Positions 50,727 through 59,875 of a stretch of 64,000 nt of DNA are shown piece by piece. Under the pieces are notes generated by a model. It was not told the origin of the DNA and did not search any database. It was given only the letters and a program-made list of their open reading frames with translations. How positions within the stretch are numbered: position 1 is the first letter of the stretch; each line of letters opens with the position of its first letter. The stretch lies in the NCBI GenBank assembly GCA_050952845.1, contig JBMNLP010000001.1, positions 1,860,001 through 1,924,000 of the forward strand, written 5' to 3'. The translations under genes were made by a program, and so were the position numbers. The DNA comes from JAGVSV01 sp050952845. GTDB lineage: Bacteria > Bacillota > Clostridia > Christensenellales > Aristaeellaceae.

Positions 50727-50753
50727 CCCGGCGGACTTTTCCGCCGGGTTTTT
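50727..50753 (+). terminator. Intrinsic terminator of rplJ-rplL
   Basis: Stem CCCGGCGG / CCGCCGGG with a 6-base loop followed by TTTTT, two bases before the end of convergent ligA. Confidence 0.93.
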
Positions 50754-50754
50754 G

Positions 50755-52743
50755 CTATGATGGGTTTTCTGTGCGCATCATATCCAGCAGTTCCTGCTCG
50801 GTGATGACGGGGATGCCCAGCGACCGGGCTTTGGTCGCTTTGCTGCCGGCGTCCTCCCCCGCCACCACGAAGGCGGTTTTCCGGCTGACAGCGGATGCCG
50901 CAATACCACCGTGAGCGCGGATCAGGTCCTCCGCCTGCTGGCGCAGCAAGGTGGGCAGCTTGCCGGTGACCACGACGGTTTTTCCGCTCAGCGCCGCGCC
51001 TTCGGAGGCTGCGTCCGGTTGGTGCGGGTTGACGCCGGCTGTCAACAGGTTGTCGATTATGGCGGCTGTACGCGGGTCCTCAAAGAACTCGCGAATGCCG
51101 GCAGCCACAATGTCGCCGATGGCATCGATATCGCGCAGCGTTTCAACCGATGCGTTCCTGACGCCGTCCAGCGTACCCAGGCGCAGCGCCAGATCCCGCG
51201 CCGTTACCCGGCCGATGTTGGGGATGCCCACCGCCAGCAGAAACGCGTCCAGCGTACAGGCTTTGCTGGCATTCAGGGCGTTGATGAGGTTCGCTGCCTT
51301 TTTCTGCTTGAAACCGGGCAGCGTCAGCAGCTGTTCCATCGTCACGCCATACAGCTGCGCCGGCTCGCGCACATCGAGTAAATCATAGAAAAGCTCAGCA
51401 GTTTTATCAGAAAAATCCGCAATGTCCATCGCCTCTCTGGAAGCGAAGTGCTTCAGCCTGGCGACAACCTGCGGCTTACAGCTATCTCGGTTGGGACAGA
51501 ACAGATGGGCACCTGTTTCCACAAGCCCGGTGCCGCAGGCAGGGCAAGTTTCCGGTTTGACGATGTCCGTGCCCTGCCGGCCGTCATCGACACAGCCAAT
51601 GATCTCCGGTATGACATCGTTGGAACGCCTGATCCACACCATGCACCCTAACTTCAGGCCTTTTCGCCGAATATCGCCCCAGTTGTTCAAAGTGGCCCGG
51701 CGCACTGTGGCGCCAGCAAACTCGACAGGCGTAACGTGCCCCAACGGCGTCAGCTTGCCGGTGCGCCCCACTTCCCACGTGACATCTTCCAGCACGGTCG
51801 TGCTTTCCTCCGCCGCGAACTTAAAGGCAACCGCCCACCTGGGAAACTTGTCGGTATAGCCCATCAGCGCCCGCGTTTTTTTGTCAGCCACCTTGATGAC
51901 AACGCCGTCTGTCAAATAGTCCAGCGTATGGCGCTTGTCTTCAATGTCAGCAACGGCTTGGATGATCTCATCGTGGCAGTCGCTCTCCAGCAGCAGCGGA
52001 GACACGGAGAAGCCATTGCTGCGGATAAAGCTCAGCATGCCGCGCTGATCATCATAGGGGGGATCGTCAATGGTGCCCACTTCGTAGAAGAACGTAGACA
52101 GCCTACGCAATGCCGTCACCCTGGGGTCAAGGTTGCGCAGCGCGCCCGCAGCGCCATTGCGCGCGTTCTTCAGCGGCTCAGCCGCCGTCTTATTATATGC
52201 GTGAAACACGCTCAGACGCATGATGCACTCGCCGTGTATTTCCATTAAGCCCGTATATGGGATGCGCAATGGAATGTCGCGCACGGTAAGCGCTTGAGGC
52301 AGGATGGCTTCTCCGATTTCGCCATTTCCCCGCGTGGCAGCCTCCACCAAATCGCCGTCGCGGTAGGTCAGGTTGATGGTCAATCCGTCGAACTTATATT
52401 CCAGACAGTAGGACAGTGGGGGCACGCCTTCCAACCTGGCATGCAGCCCTTCCACCCTGGCAAACCACTGCCTGAGCTCCTCCGGAGACTGGGCCTTGTC
52501 CATGCTCCACAACCTGGATATGTGCCGATGCTGCTTGAACGCAGGCAAAGGCTCACCGCCCACACGCCTTGTGGGGGAATCGGGGAGGCGGATGCCCGTA
52601 TCGCGCTCCATAGCTTCCAGGCGGCCGTACAGCGCGTCCCATTCGGCATCCGATATGACGGGATCGTCATCAACGTAGTATTTTTTTGCGGTTTCATTGA
52701 GACGATCGACCAATGCGCGCATGGCGCGCTCGCTGCTTTCCAT
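50755..52743 (-). CDS. ligA: NAD-dependent DNA ligase LigA
   Basis: 662 residues, typical length. An N-terminal Ia domain is followed by the adenylation domain with the nucleophile Lys117 in LEYKFDG, then the OB fold. A four-Cys zinc finger (CPACG, FCPNRDSC) comes next, then helix-hairpin-helix repeats (GIPNIGRVTARDLALRLGTLDG) and a C-terminal BRCT domain (LSGKTVVVTGKLPTLLRQQAEDLIRAHGG). It seals nicks in replication and repair using NAD+. It lies 12 bases behind pcrA, in the common Firmicutes pcrA-ligA order. Confidence 0.97.
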   Translation of the reverse strand: MESSERAMRALVDRLNETAKKYYVDDDPVISDAEWDALYGRLEAMERDTGIRLPDSPTRRVGGEPLPAFKQHRHISRLWSMDKAQSPEELRQWFARVEGLHARLEGVPPLSYCLEYKFDGLTINLTYRDGDLVEAATRGNGEIGEAILPQALTVRDIPLRIPYTGLMEIHGECIMRLSVFHAYNKTAAEPLKNARNGAAGALRNLDPRVTALRRLSTFFYEVGTIDDPPYDDQRGMLSFIRSNGFSVSPLLLESDCHDEIIQAVADIEDKRHTLDYLTDGVVIKVADKKTRALMGYTDKFPRWAVAFKFAAEESTTVLEDVTWEVGRTGKLTPLGHVTPVEFAGATVRRATLNNWGDIRRKGLKLGCMVWIRRSNDVIPEIIGCVDDGRQGTDIVKPETCPACGTGLVETGAHLFCPNRDSCKPQVVARLKHFASREAMDIADFSDKTAELFYDLLDVREPAQLYGVTMEQLLTLPGFKQKKAANLINALNASKACTLDAFLLAVGIPNIGRVTARDLALRLGTLDGVRNASVETLRDIDAIGDIVAAGIREFFEDPRTAAIIDNLLTAGVNPHQPDAASEGAALSGKTVVVTGKLPTLLRQQAEDLIRAHGGIAASAVSRKTAFVVAGEDAGSKATKARSLGIPVITEQELLDMMRTENPS

Positions 52744-52755
52744 TTTGCTATCCAG

Positions 52756-55014
52756 CTATTCTAACTTGACGATGGGGGCTACATTCACAGAAAACTGCTT
52801 TTCGCCGTATGCTGTAAACGATATGGTGATCCTGGCTTCGTGGGCGGCGCCGGTCACTTCCCGCACGGTACCCTCGCCAAACTTTTTGTGCAGCACACGG
52901 TCACCTTTGCTGAACTCGTTGGCTTTGCTCTTTGCAGGGTGCGCGACGGATTTAATTAACCCCTTGCGCACGCCGGGGATGGCTGAAATATCCTGCCCCA
53001 TGCCGGGGATGCCAAACGCAGCTTTGGGCGGTTTGGGCTGTGCGCGACGGGTGGTAAAATCGTTATCTTTGCGGTCACCAAAGTGCTTGCGCATTGTCTT
53101 GCCCCATTCGTCGGATATCAGCCGCTTGGGTATATCGCTGATATAGGGGCTGGGCGGGTTGCGGGAAATCTGGTTGAACAGCGAACGCCTCCGGGCCCAG
53201 GACAGGCACAGATACTTTTTAGCACGCGTCATGCCCACATAGCATAGCCGCCGCTCCTCCTCCATGCGCTTTTCATCCTGCTTGGACCGGTAGCTGGGGA
53301 ACAGGCCGTCCTCCATGCCGGCAATGAACACAGCCTCATACTCAAGGCCTTTGGCCGAGTGCAGCGTCATCAGCGTGATATGCTGCGGCGCGTCTTCCTG
53401 CCTGTCCAACTCGGTTACCAACGCAATGTGCTCTAAAAAGGCTTCCAGGGTGATGTCTTCAGCCTGATCCTGAAACTCCTGCACGGCGCCGACAAACTCG
53501 AGAATGTTCTCCCTTCTGGTAATGAGCTCCTCGTCATTGGTGTCCTCATATTGGGCGAGAAGGCCTGTTTCTTTCAGCAGCATCTGCAGAAAATCAACCA
53601 ATGGCATGCTCTCGCGGCTGGCAACCAGCTTGTTCATCAGCTCGACAAAATCGGTGACACATTTGCGCGGCCGGCTGGACAGCGCGGGCGGCAGGTCGGT
53701 CAGCGTGCTGTACAGCGGGATGTCCGCCTCCACGGCATGGGCTTCCAGCGCCGCCACCGTGGCTTCGCCAATGCTGCGCTTGGGCACGTTGATGATACGC
53801 TTGAGCGCCACCTCGTCCAGCGGGTTGACAATCAGGCGCAAATAAGCTATGACATCGCGGATTTCCTTTCGGTCGTAGAAGCGCGTGCCGCCGTACACCC
53901 GGTAGGGGATGCCGGCGCGCATCATCATCTCCTCCAGCACGCGGCTCTGCGCGTGCGTGCGGTACAGTACGGCGATGTCGGCGTATTTGGTGCCGCGCTG
54001 GTGCAGGCGCTTGACCCTTTCGCAGATCCAGGCGCCTTCCTCATGCTCGTTATCAGCGCTACACAGCTTGATCTTCTCCCCTTTCCCATGCTCCGTCCAC
54101 AGCGCCTTCTCCATGCGCCCCTCGTTGTGGGCGATCACTTCGTTGGCTGCGTCAAGAATGGTTGAGGTGGAGCGGTAATTCTGCTCTAACTTGATGACCT
54201 GTGCGTCGGGAAAATCCTTCTGGAACTCTAAGATGTTTCGGATATCGGCGCCGCGCCAGCCGTATATGGACTGGTCATCATCGCCAACGACGCAGAGGTT
54301 CCGGCTTTTCTCGGTCAGCAGCCGCACCAGGGAGTACTGGGCAAAGTTGGTGTCCTGATATTCGTCTACGTGCACGTATTCAAAGCGGTCCCTGTAATAC
54401 GCCAGCACAGGCGGATGATCTAAAAAGAGCTGCAGCGTGCAGGAGATCAGGTCGTCAAAATCAAGCGCTTCGGATTTTTTCAGCCGGTCGGTATAGGCGG
54501 CGAATATGCTGTGGATGGTTTGGCTGCGGAAGCCACGGTCCGACTCGTTGAACCATTCGTCTGCCGTCAGCAGGCGGTTTTTGGCGTCGGATATGATAAA
54601 CCTGATTTCCCTGGGCGGGTAGCTTTTTTCATCGATGTCCAGGGTTTTATAGATGTCGCTGATAACACGCTGCTGGTCGTCATCGTCGTATATGACAAAG
54701 GAGCGCTTATAGCCGATTTTTTCGATGTCGCGGCGCAGGATGCGCACGCAGATAGCATGAAAGGTACCGATCCAGGCGTCGTTCGCCGATTGACCAATCA
54801 GCTTGTCCACACGCTGCTTCATTTCTTTAGCAGCTTTGTTGGTAAAGGTAAGCGCCATGATGGCCCGCGGCGCCACACCATGTTCAATCAGGTTGGCGAT
54901 GCGATGGGTCATCGTGCGCGTTTTGCCGCTTCCGGCGCCGGCTATGATTAGCAACGGGCCCTCAAAAGTTTCCGCCGCCTGTTTCTGCATTGGGTTCAAC
55001 TGCTGCAAGTTCAT
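52756..55014 (-). CDS. pcrA: ATP-dependent DNA helicase PcrA (UvrD family)
   Basis: A 752-residue SF1 helicase acting in repair, rolling-circle replication and conflict resolution. Q motif NPMQKQAA, Walker A AGAGSGKT, ALTFTNKAAKEMK (Ia), YVHVDEYQDTN (II), VVGDDDQSIYGWRGAD (III), LEQNYRST (IV), LMTLHSAKGLEYEAVF (V) and YVGMTRAKK (VI) are all present. The C-terminal Tudor-like tail (GDRVLHKKFGEGTVREV) binds RNA polymerase in PcrA. ATG 55014 is preferred over 55026 because GAGGGA lies just before it. Confidence 0.97.
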   Translation of the reverse strand: MNLQQLNPMQKQAAETFEGPLLIIAGAGSGKTRTMTHRIANLIEHGVAPRAIMALTFTNKAAKEMKQRVDKLIGQSANDAWIGTFHAICVRILRRDIEKIGYKRSFVIYDDDDQQRVISDIYKTLDIDEKSYPPREIRFIISDAKNRLLTADEWFNESDRGFRSQTIHSIFAAYTDRLKKSEALDFDDLISCTLQLFLDHPPVLAYYRDRFEYVHVDEYQDTNFAQYSLVRLLTEKSRNLCVVGDDDQSIYGWRGADIRNILEFQKDFPDAQVIKLEQNYRSTSTILDAANEVIAHNEGRMEKALWTEHGKGEKIKLCSADNEHEEGAWICERVKRLHQRGTKYADIAVLYRTHAQSRVLEEMMMRAGIPYRVYGGTRFYDRKEIRDVIAYLRLIVNPLDEVALKRIINVPKRSIGEATVAALEAHAVEADIPLYSTLTDLPPALSSRPRKCVTDFVELMNKLVASRESMPLVDFLQMLLKETGLLAQYEDTNDEELITRRENILEFVGAVQEFQDQAEDITLEAFLEHIALVTELDRQEDAPQHITLMTLHSAKGLEYEAVFIAGMEDGLFPSYRSKQDEKRMEEERRLCYVGMTRAKKYLCLSWARRRSLFNQISRNPPSPYISDIPKRLISDEWGKTMRKHFGDRKDNDFTTRRAQPKPPKAAFGIPGMGQDISAIPGVRKGLIKSVAHPAKSKANEFSKGDRVLHKKFGEGTVREVTGAAHEARITISFTAYGEKQFSVNVAPIVKLE

Positions 55015-55074
55015 TTTTTCCCTCATCTGTCGTTGGTATTACACGGCGGTAAGCCGCATGGGGTGTTCTATGAT

Positions 55075-55080
55075 ATTATA
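55075..55080 (-). promoter_or_regulatory. -10 element of pcrA-ligA
   Basis: Perfect TATAAT with TGG before it (extended -10) on the minus strand, about 60 bases before pcrA; the -35 (TTCATT) is weak. Confidence 0.55.
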
Positions 55081-55112
55081 CCATATTTCGCGCTATAAAT
55101 GAAGGGCAACGG

Positions 55113-55142
55113 TTTACGGTTTCTGCCCCCTCATGCTATACT
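55113..55142 (+). promoter_or_regulatory. Promoter of sbcDC
   Basis: TTTACG (55113-55118), 18 bases, TATACT (55137-55142), 45 bases before the sbcD start. Confidence 0.65.
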
Positions 55143-55187
55143 TTCCCTGTACCGGCTATCTTTTTAGGAAACAGGGTGAACGTTTGT

Positions 55188-56318
55188 ATGAGATTTCTAC
55201 ATATTGCCGACCTTCACATCGGGAAAAGGCTGGGCAGCTTTTCCCTGCACGAGGAGCAGGAAGCCCTGCTGGGACAGATCGTCGCCATGGCGGAAGCGCA
55301 TGCTGACGCCGTGCTGATTGCAGGCGACTTGTACGACAAAGCGCAGCCTTCCGGCGCCGCCGTCCGCATGGTCGGCGACTTTTTAACCGGCCTTGCTCAG
55401 CTTGACAAGCCTTTGTTTCTGATCAGCGGCAACCACGACAACCCGGAGCAGATCAGCTATTGCGCCGACCTGCTCCGCGACCTCAACATCCACACCGCCG
55501 GCGCGTTTGATGGTGTCCTTGCCAAGCATGTGATGAAAGATGCCCATGGGGAGATCACGGTATGGATGCTGCCGTTTATCAAGCCTTTCCATGTGCGCTC
55601 CTTCTTCCCCGACAGGCAGATCGAGACAAGCGAAGATGCCGTGCGCACAGTGCTTGAAAGCGCAGCGGTTGACACGTCGCAGCGGAACATCCTGCTAATG
55701 CATCAGTTTGTATTAGGCGGCATCGAGAGTGATTCGGAAACGGCAAGCCTGGGCGGGCTGGACCGCATCAGCGCCGACCTGATGGCGCAGTTCGACTATG
55801 CTGCGCTAGGCCATCTCCACCGCCCCCAGCGCTTTCTCGACGGCAAAGTCTGCTACTGTGGGTCGATGTACAAATATTCACAGTCCGAGGAAAACCATCA
55901 AAAGGCAGCGCTGCTGGTCACCATAGAGGAGAAGGGGAGCCTGGTGATAGAAACGCTGCCCTACGCGCTGCCCCGCGATGTGCGCAGCCTGCGCGGCCCC
56001 CTTGCCGCGCTGACCCGGCTTCCGCCCAGCGACGACTACCTGTACATCACGCTCACCGACGAGGTTGTGCCGCTGGACCCCATCGGCGCGCTGTCCATCG
56101 CCTTCCCCCGCATCGCCGGCTTTCGCGTGGAAAACAGCAAAACAGGCAGCCAGGCGCAGTTTGAGGAGCTGAACGCAGCCGAGGACAAAAGCCCCATCGA
56201 CCACTTCATCGACTTCTACACCGCGCAAAACGGCGGCACGCCGCCCAAGGAGGCGCACCTGAAGGTCATGAACAGCATCATCCGAAACGCCTGGGAGAAA
56301 AGCCATGAAACCAATTAG
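55188..56318 (+). CDS. sbcD: Exonuclease SbcD (Mre11 homologue)
   Basis: 376 residues. The calcineurin-like phosphoesterase motifs are in order: ADLHIGK (D8, H10), AGDLYDKAQP, SGNHDNP, LMHQF and ALGHLHRPQ, which bind two Mn2+. With SbcC it cleaves hairpins and processes double-strand ends. The C-terminal capping region ends DHFIDFYTAQNGG. ATG 55188 starts at the conserved MRFLHIADLHIG; a GTG at 55176 adds four residues. It overlaps sbcC by 14 bases. Confidence 0.95.
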   Translation: MRFLHIADLHIGKRLGSFSLHEEQEALLGQIVAMAEAHADAVLIAGDLYDKAQPSGAAVRMVGDFLTGLAQLDKPLFLISGNHDNPEQISYCADLLRDLNIHTAGAFDGVLAKHVMKDAHGEITVWMLPFIKPFHVRSFFPDRQIETSEDAVRTVLESAAVDTSQRNILLMHQFVLGGIESDSETASLGGLDRISADLMAQFDYAALGHLHRPQRFLDGKVCYCGSMYKYSQSEENHQKAALLVTIEEKGSLVIETLPYALPRDVRSLRGPLAALTRLPPSDDYLYITLTDEVVPLDPIGALSIAFPRIAGFRVENSKTGSQAQFEELNAAEDKSPIDHFIDFYTAQNGGTPPKEAHLKVMNSIIRNAWEKSHETN

Positions 56319-58944
56319 GTTGACCATCAGCGCCTTTGGGCCGTATGCCGGCACCGAAACCGTCGATTTTACCCGGTTGTCCAGCGCGCTGTACCTGATC
56401 ACCGGCGAAACCGGCGCCGGCAAGACCACGGTGTTTGACGCCATCTGCTTCGCCCTGTACGGCGAAGCCTCCGGCATGCCGGGCCGCCGCTCCAGCCGTT
56501 CCTTCCGCAGCGACTTCGCATCTCCCTTGCAGGACACCTATGTGTCGTTGACGTTTGAACATGGCGGCTGTACATATGCGATTCGCCGGGTTCCTGTATA
56601 CGACCGGCCCGCCAAGCGCGGCGACGGCATCGTCACCCAGCAGGCCGAAGCCGAGATGACCAACCTGGACACACAAGAAACCTGGGTAAACAGCGAAGCC
56701 GTCACCCGCGCCGTGATCAGCCTGCTGGGCATGGACGCGCGCCAGTACGCGCAGACAGCCATGATCGCCCAGGGAGAGTTTTTACAGATCCTGCTGGCAA
56801 AAAGCCAGGAAAGAACTGAAATATTCCGCCGGATTTTCGGCACCGACCTGTACGCGATCATCGCCGATGATGTTAAAGAGCACAGGCGGCTTGCAGAGGC
56901 GGAGAAAGCCGCCGCCATCCAGGCGTATGCCGCCGCTGCCAACCGTGCCGTATTTGTGAACGAAGACGCCGCGGCACACGCGGTACAGCTTGCCGCGGCG
57001 CCGGACAGAGCAGACGAGCTGATCGACCTGGTCGCCAGACAGCACGCCGCCGATACCGCTGAGGCTGCGCGGCTGGAAAACAGCCTGGCAGCGCTAAACG
57101 GCAGGTTGCTGTCGCTGACAGAGCAGATGGCGCTGGCTGAAGCGCTAAACAGGCAATTGACCGAACTGGCTAACGCCACCAAGCGGCTGACGCAGCTGAA
57201 GGAGCAGGATGACGCCATAGCATCCCTGAAGCAGCAGGCAGACGCTGCGCGCAGTGCGAAAGAGATCAGCCCGTTCGACACCGCACTGGAAACCGAAAAC
57301 CTGCGCCTGGCGCAATGCCTGAAGGAGACGAAGCATAGCGCCAAGCTGTTAGACGAGGCGGTCAAGGCGCAAACGTCATCCCTGGTATCCTATGACCAGG
57401 CCAGGTGCGCGCTGGAAGAAAAAACCATATTGGACGCCGACATAGCCAAGCTGGACAGCGTGCTCCCGCTATTTAGCCAGGCGCAGGAAGCCGACGCATC
57501 CCGCCGGCAGACAAAGGCGGAAGCCGAGCAGGCACTGGACGCCAAACGCGCCGCCGACACCCGCTATGCCGACATATCATCGGCATATTTAAGGGACCAG
57601 GCCGGCATCTTAGCCGAAGCGCTGCTGCCCGGCATGCCCTGCCCGGTATGCGGCGCCACCGAACACCCCCGCAAAGCGCTCCATATCGACGGTGCGCCCG
57701 ACCAGCGCACCCTGAAACAGGCGGAAAAGAACAGAGCCAAGGCGCAGAAAGCCGCCGAAACAGCAGCAGCGAATGCCCAAACAGCTGCGGCTGCCGCGGA
57801 TGATCTGCTAAGCCGCATCGAAGAGGCGCTGGGCACCGTCATCCACTGGGACGAGCTGCCCGCCATGAAACAGCAGGCAGAAATGCAGCTGACCCAATGG
57901 GCGGAGGAATCAACGCGCATTGGCCAGGCGTATGAACAGGCACAGGCAGCACAGCAACATGCCATGGCGCAACAGGCCGCAGCCGAGGCGCGGTTAGCCT
58001 CCGCCACCAATGCCCAGGCGGAGCAGGAACGGGCACAGGCACAGGCTGCCTCGCGCTTCTCAGACATGTTGGCGCAAAAAGGCTTTTCTGATGTCAGCAC
58101 CTATCGCGCTGCGCGGATGGATGATAAAGCGCTGCAAAAAGCGGAGCAGGACATCCAGGCTTACGAGCGCGACATAGACAGGCTGATACAATTCATCGAC
58201 AGGCTGGAAACCGAGTGCATAGGCCGGGAACCTGCAAACCTGGCGGAGTTGCAACTGGAAGTCGATACCCTCAGACAGCGCGAAGCGCAGGAACGCGAAG
58301 CGGAGCGCCGGGCATTTGCCGCGTATGAAACCAACCGCGATGTTCTTTTTCAGCTGCAACGCAACAACAAACGCCTGAAACAAGCTGCCGTGGACGCATC
58401 TATCGCGGACGACCTATGGCGCACAGTCACAGGCCAGGTGCAGGGTGCGCTGAAAATTTCGTTTGAAAACTATATCCTGCAGTTCTACTTCAGGCGCGTC
58501 ATCGCTGCTGCTAACCTACGCCTGAACATCATGTCGGATGGCCGATTCAGGCTGGCTTGGCGTGAAGAAAGCGACAAATCGCGCAAAACAGGGCTGGACC
58601 TGGACGTGCTGGACGCGAATACGGGCAAGTCGCGCAGCGTCAACACGCTGTCAGGCGGTGAATCGTTCATCGCATCGCTATCGCTGGCGCTGGGTTTTGC
58701 CGACATCGTGCAGTCCGGCAGGGGCACCGCAGCCCTGGGCACGCTGTTCATTGATGAGGGGTTTGGCACGCTGGATGAGGATACGCTGCAGCGTGCGCTG
58801 CACACGCTGTCCCGCCTGGCATCCGCCAACCGCCAGGTGGCGGTGATATCCCATGTAACCGCCTTGAAAGAAACGATTGACAGCGGTTTGACCATCGAAA
58901 AAACCCGGACCGGCAGCCATATCCGGGTAGTTCCCTCCATGTAG
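56305..58944 (+). CDS. sbcC: Exonuclease SbcC (Rad50-like ATPase)
   Basis: An 879-residue SMC-like ATPase, partner of SbcD. Walker A GETGAGKTT lies near residue 34, followed by the Q-loop region. Two long Ala/Gln-rich coiled-coil arms (about 190-440 and 460-690) are joined by the zinc hook CPVCG near 446. The C-terminal lobe carries the ABC signature NTLSGGESF and Walker B LFIDEGFGTLDEDTL. Shorter coiled coil than E. coli SbcC (1048) but within the Firmicutes range. A weak hairpin with a T-run follows the stop. Confidence 0.95.
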   Translation: MKPIRLTISAFGPYAGTETVDFTRLSSALYLITGETGAGKTTVFDAICFALYGEASGMPGRRSSRSFRSDFASPLQDTYVSLTFEHGGCTYAIRRVPVYDRPAKRGDGIVTQQAEAEMTNLDTQETWVNSEAVTRAVISLLGMDARQYAQTAMIAQGEFLQILLAKSQERTEIFRRIFGTDLYAIIADDVKEHRRLAEAEKAAAIQAYAAAANRAVFVNEDAAAHAVQLAAAPDRADELIDLVARQHAADTAEAARLENSLAALNGRLLSLTEQMALAEALNRQLTELANATKRLTQLKEQDDAIASLKQQADAARSAKEISPFDTALETENLRLAQCLKETKHSAKLLDEAVKAQTSSLVSYDQARCALEEKTILDADIAKLDSVLPLFSQAQEADASRRQTKAEAEQALDAKRAADTRYADISSAYLRDQAGILAEALLPGMPCPVCGATEHPRKALHIDGAPDQRTLKQAEKNRAKAQKAAETAAANAQTAAAAADDLLSRIEEALGTVIHWDELPAMKQQAEMQLTQWAEESTRIGQAYEQAQAAQQHAMAQQAAAEARLASATNAQAEQERAQAQAASRFSDMLAQKGFSDVSTYRAARMDDKALQKAEQDIQAYERDIDRLIQFIDRLETECIGREPANLAELQLEVDTLRQREAQEREAERRAFAAYETNRDVLFQLQRNNKRLKQAAVDASIADDLWRTVTGQVQGALKISFENYILQFYFRRVIAAANLRLNIMSDGRFRLAWREESDKSRKTGLDLDVLDANTGKSRSVNTLSGGESFIASLSLALGFADIVQSGRGTAALGTLFIDEGFGTLDEDTLQRALHTLSRLASANRQVAVISHVTALKETIDSGLTIEKTRTGSHIRVVPSM

Positions 58945-58948
58945 CAAG

Positions 58949-59851
58949 CTAAGCTTTCTTGCTGTTTTTGTTATCCGGTATATCCACCGGCAAATCGGTT
59001 TCCGAGAACGGATCGTCGCCGATATAGGCGCTGAGCTCAACAAACTGCGAGCCGGCGCCGCGGCTGCGCGCAAAGATCCCCCGTTCCGTCGCAGCGCTGC
59101 GCACGGCGGGCGGGGTCACCGAAAAATCAATCAGCGCGGTTTCCCGCGGCTGCGTCAGCGCAAACACGGTGGTCTGCCGGAAACGCATCCTCCGCGCATA
59201 GTCCAACGCGATTTCAGCGCGGTTAGCCCAATGCATCGGAAAAAAAACGGACGGCTTGAACGTCATGATGAAGTGATTGGCCCCGGCATCATAAAACCCG
59301 CCCAGGTTGGGGTCAACCGGAAACATGCAAATATCAAGCTGGTCCTTGGGAATATCTGCCACCGTCCGGTAGAACAGCTCCTCTGCCTGCGTAATTTCGC
59401 GCAGCGTGTTCTCCTCGCGCCAATGCCACAGATTCAGATCGCCCGCATGGAAGACATTCAGCCCCATCGCACGGACCATAAAGGACACGCCTTCATCAGA
59501 CGAGCCGTGCACCGCGACACGCACGCCCGCCACCGAAAGCACATCGCCCTGCTTGACCAGGCGCACATTGGAGGTCTTCGGCGCAGCATGCGCCGCGTCA
59601 GAGCATACAACATAGGTAATGGGAAACGATTTTTTCCACGAATAGATGACAGGGTCATGGTGTTCCTTTGAGTCGCGGGGCACGAACACCACGATGTTGT
59701 TAAAGCCCTGAAAGTCCCGCTCGGTCAGGTAATAATCGTCAGGCAAAGCGGGCTGGTCAGTCTGCCAATAGCTGAACACCAACAGCGTCTTTTCGATGGC
59801 GACCGTGAAAGACGATTGGTAGAAAAAGGTTACTGCTGCCTGTTTTGCCAT
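58949..59851 (-). CDS. Metallo-beta-lactamase-fold protein with degenerate metal site
   Basis: 300 residues resembling UlaG-type MBL-fold hydrolases of clostridia. The frame NIVVFVPRDSKEHHDPVIYSW aligns with the usual NIVVFxSHRHxDHFDPVIF. The HxHxDH metal motif has become RxSxEH, losing two His and changing Asp to Glu. Downstream ligand segments FHAGDLNLWHW and FFPMHW are retained. It may be inactive, bind one metal, or have shifted function. No signal peptide. It ends a run of minus-strand genes from xpaC, and lies 24 bases after the phosphodiesterase. Confidence 0.75.
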   Translation of the reverse strand: MAKQAAVTFFYQSSFTVAIEKTLLVFSYWQTDQPALPDDYYLTERDFQGFNNIVVFVPRDSKEHHDPVIYSWKKSFPITYVVCSDAAHAAPKTSNVRLVKQGDVLSVAGVRVAVHGSSDEGVSFMVRAMGLNVFHAGDLNLWHWREENTLREITQAEELFYRTVADIPKDQLDICMFPVDPNLGGFYDAGANHFIMTFKPSVFFPMHWANRAEIALDYARRMRFRQTTVFALTQPRETALIDFSVTPPAVRSAATERGIFARSRGAGSQFVELSAYIGDDPFSETDLPVDIPDNKNSKKA

Positions 59852-59875
59852 GTCATCGGATACTTTCTGTTGATT

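Noticed and set aside
55031..55042. GTTGGTATTA motif before pcrA, similar to the arm of the 70-bp palindrome and to sequence after clpX
   Set aside because: Only 9-10 bases are shared, contexts differ and the clpX copy includes its stop codon; too weak to call a regulon.
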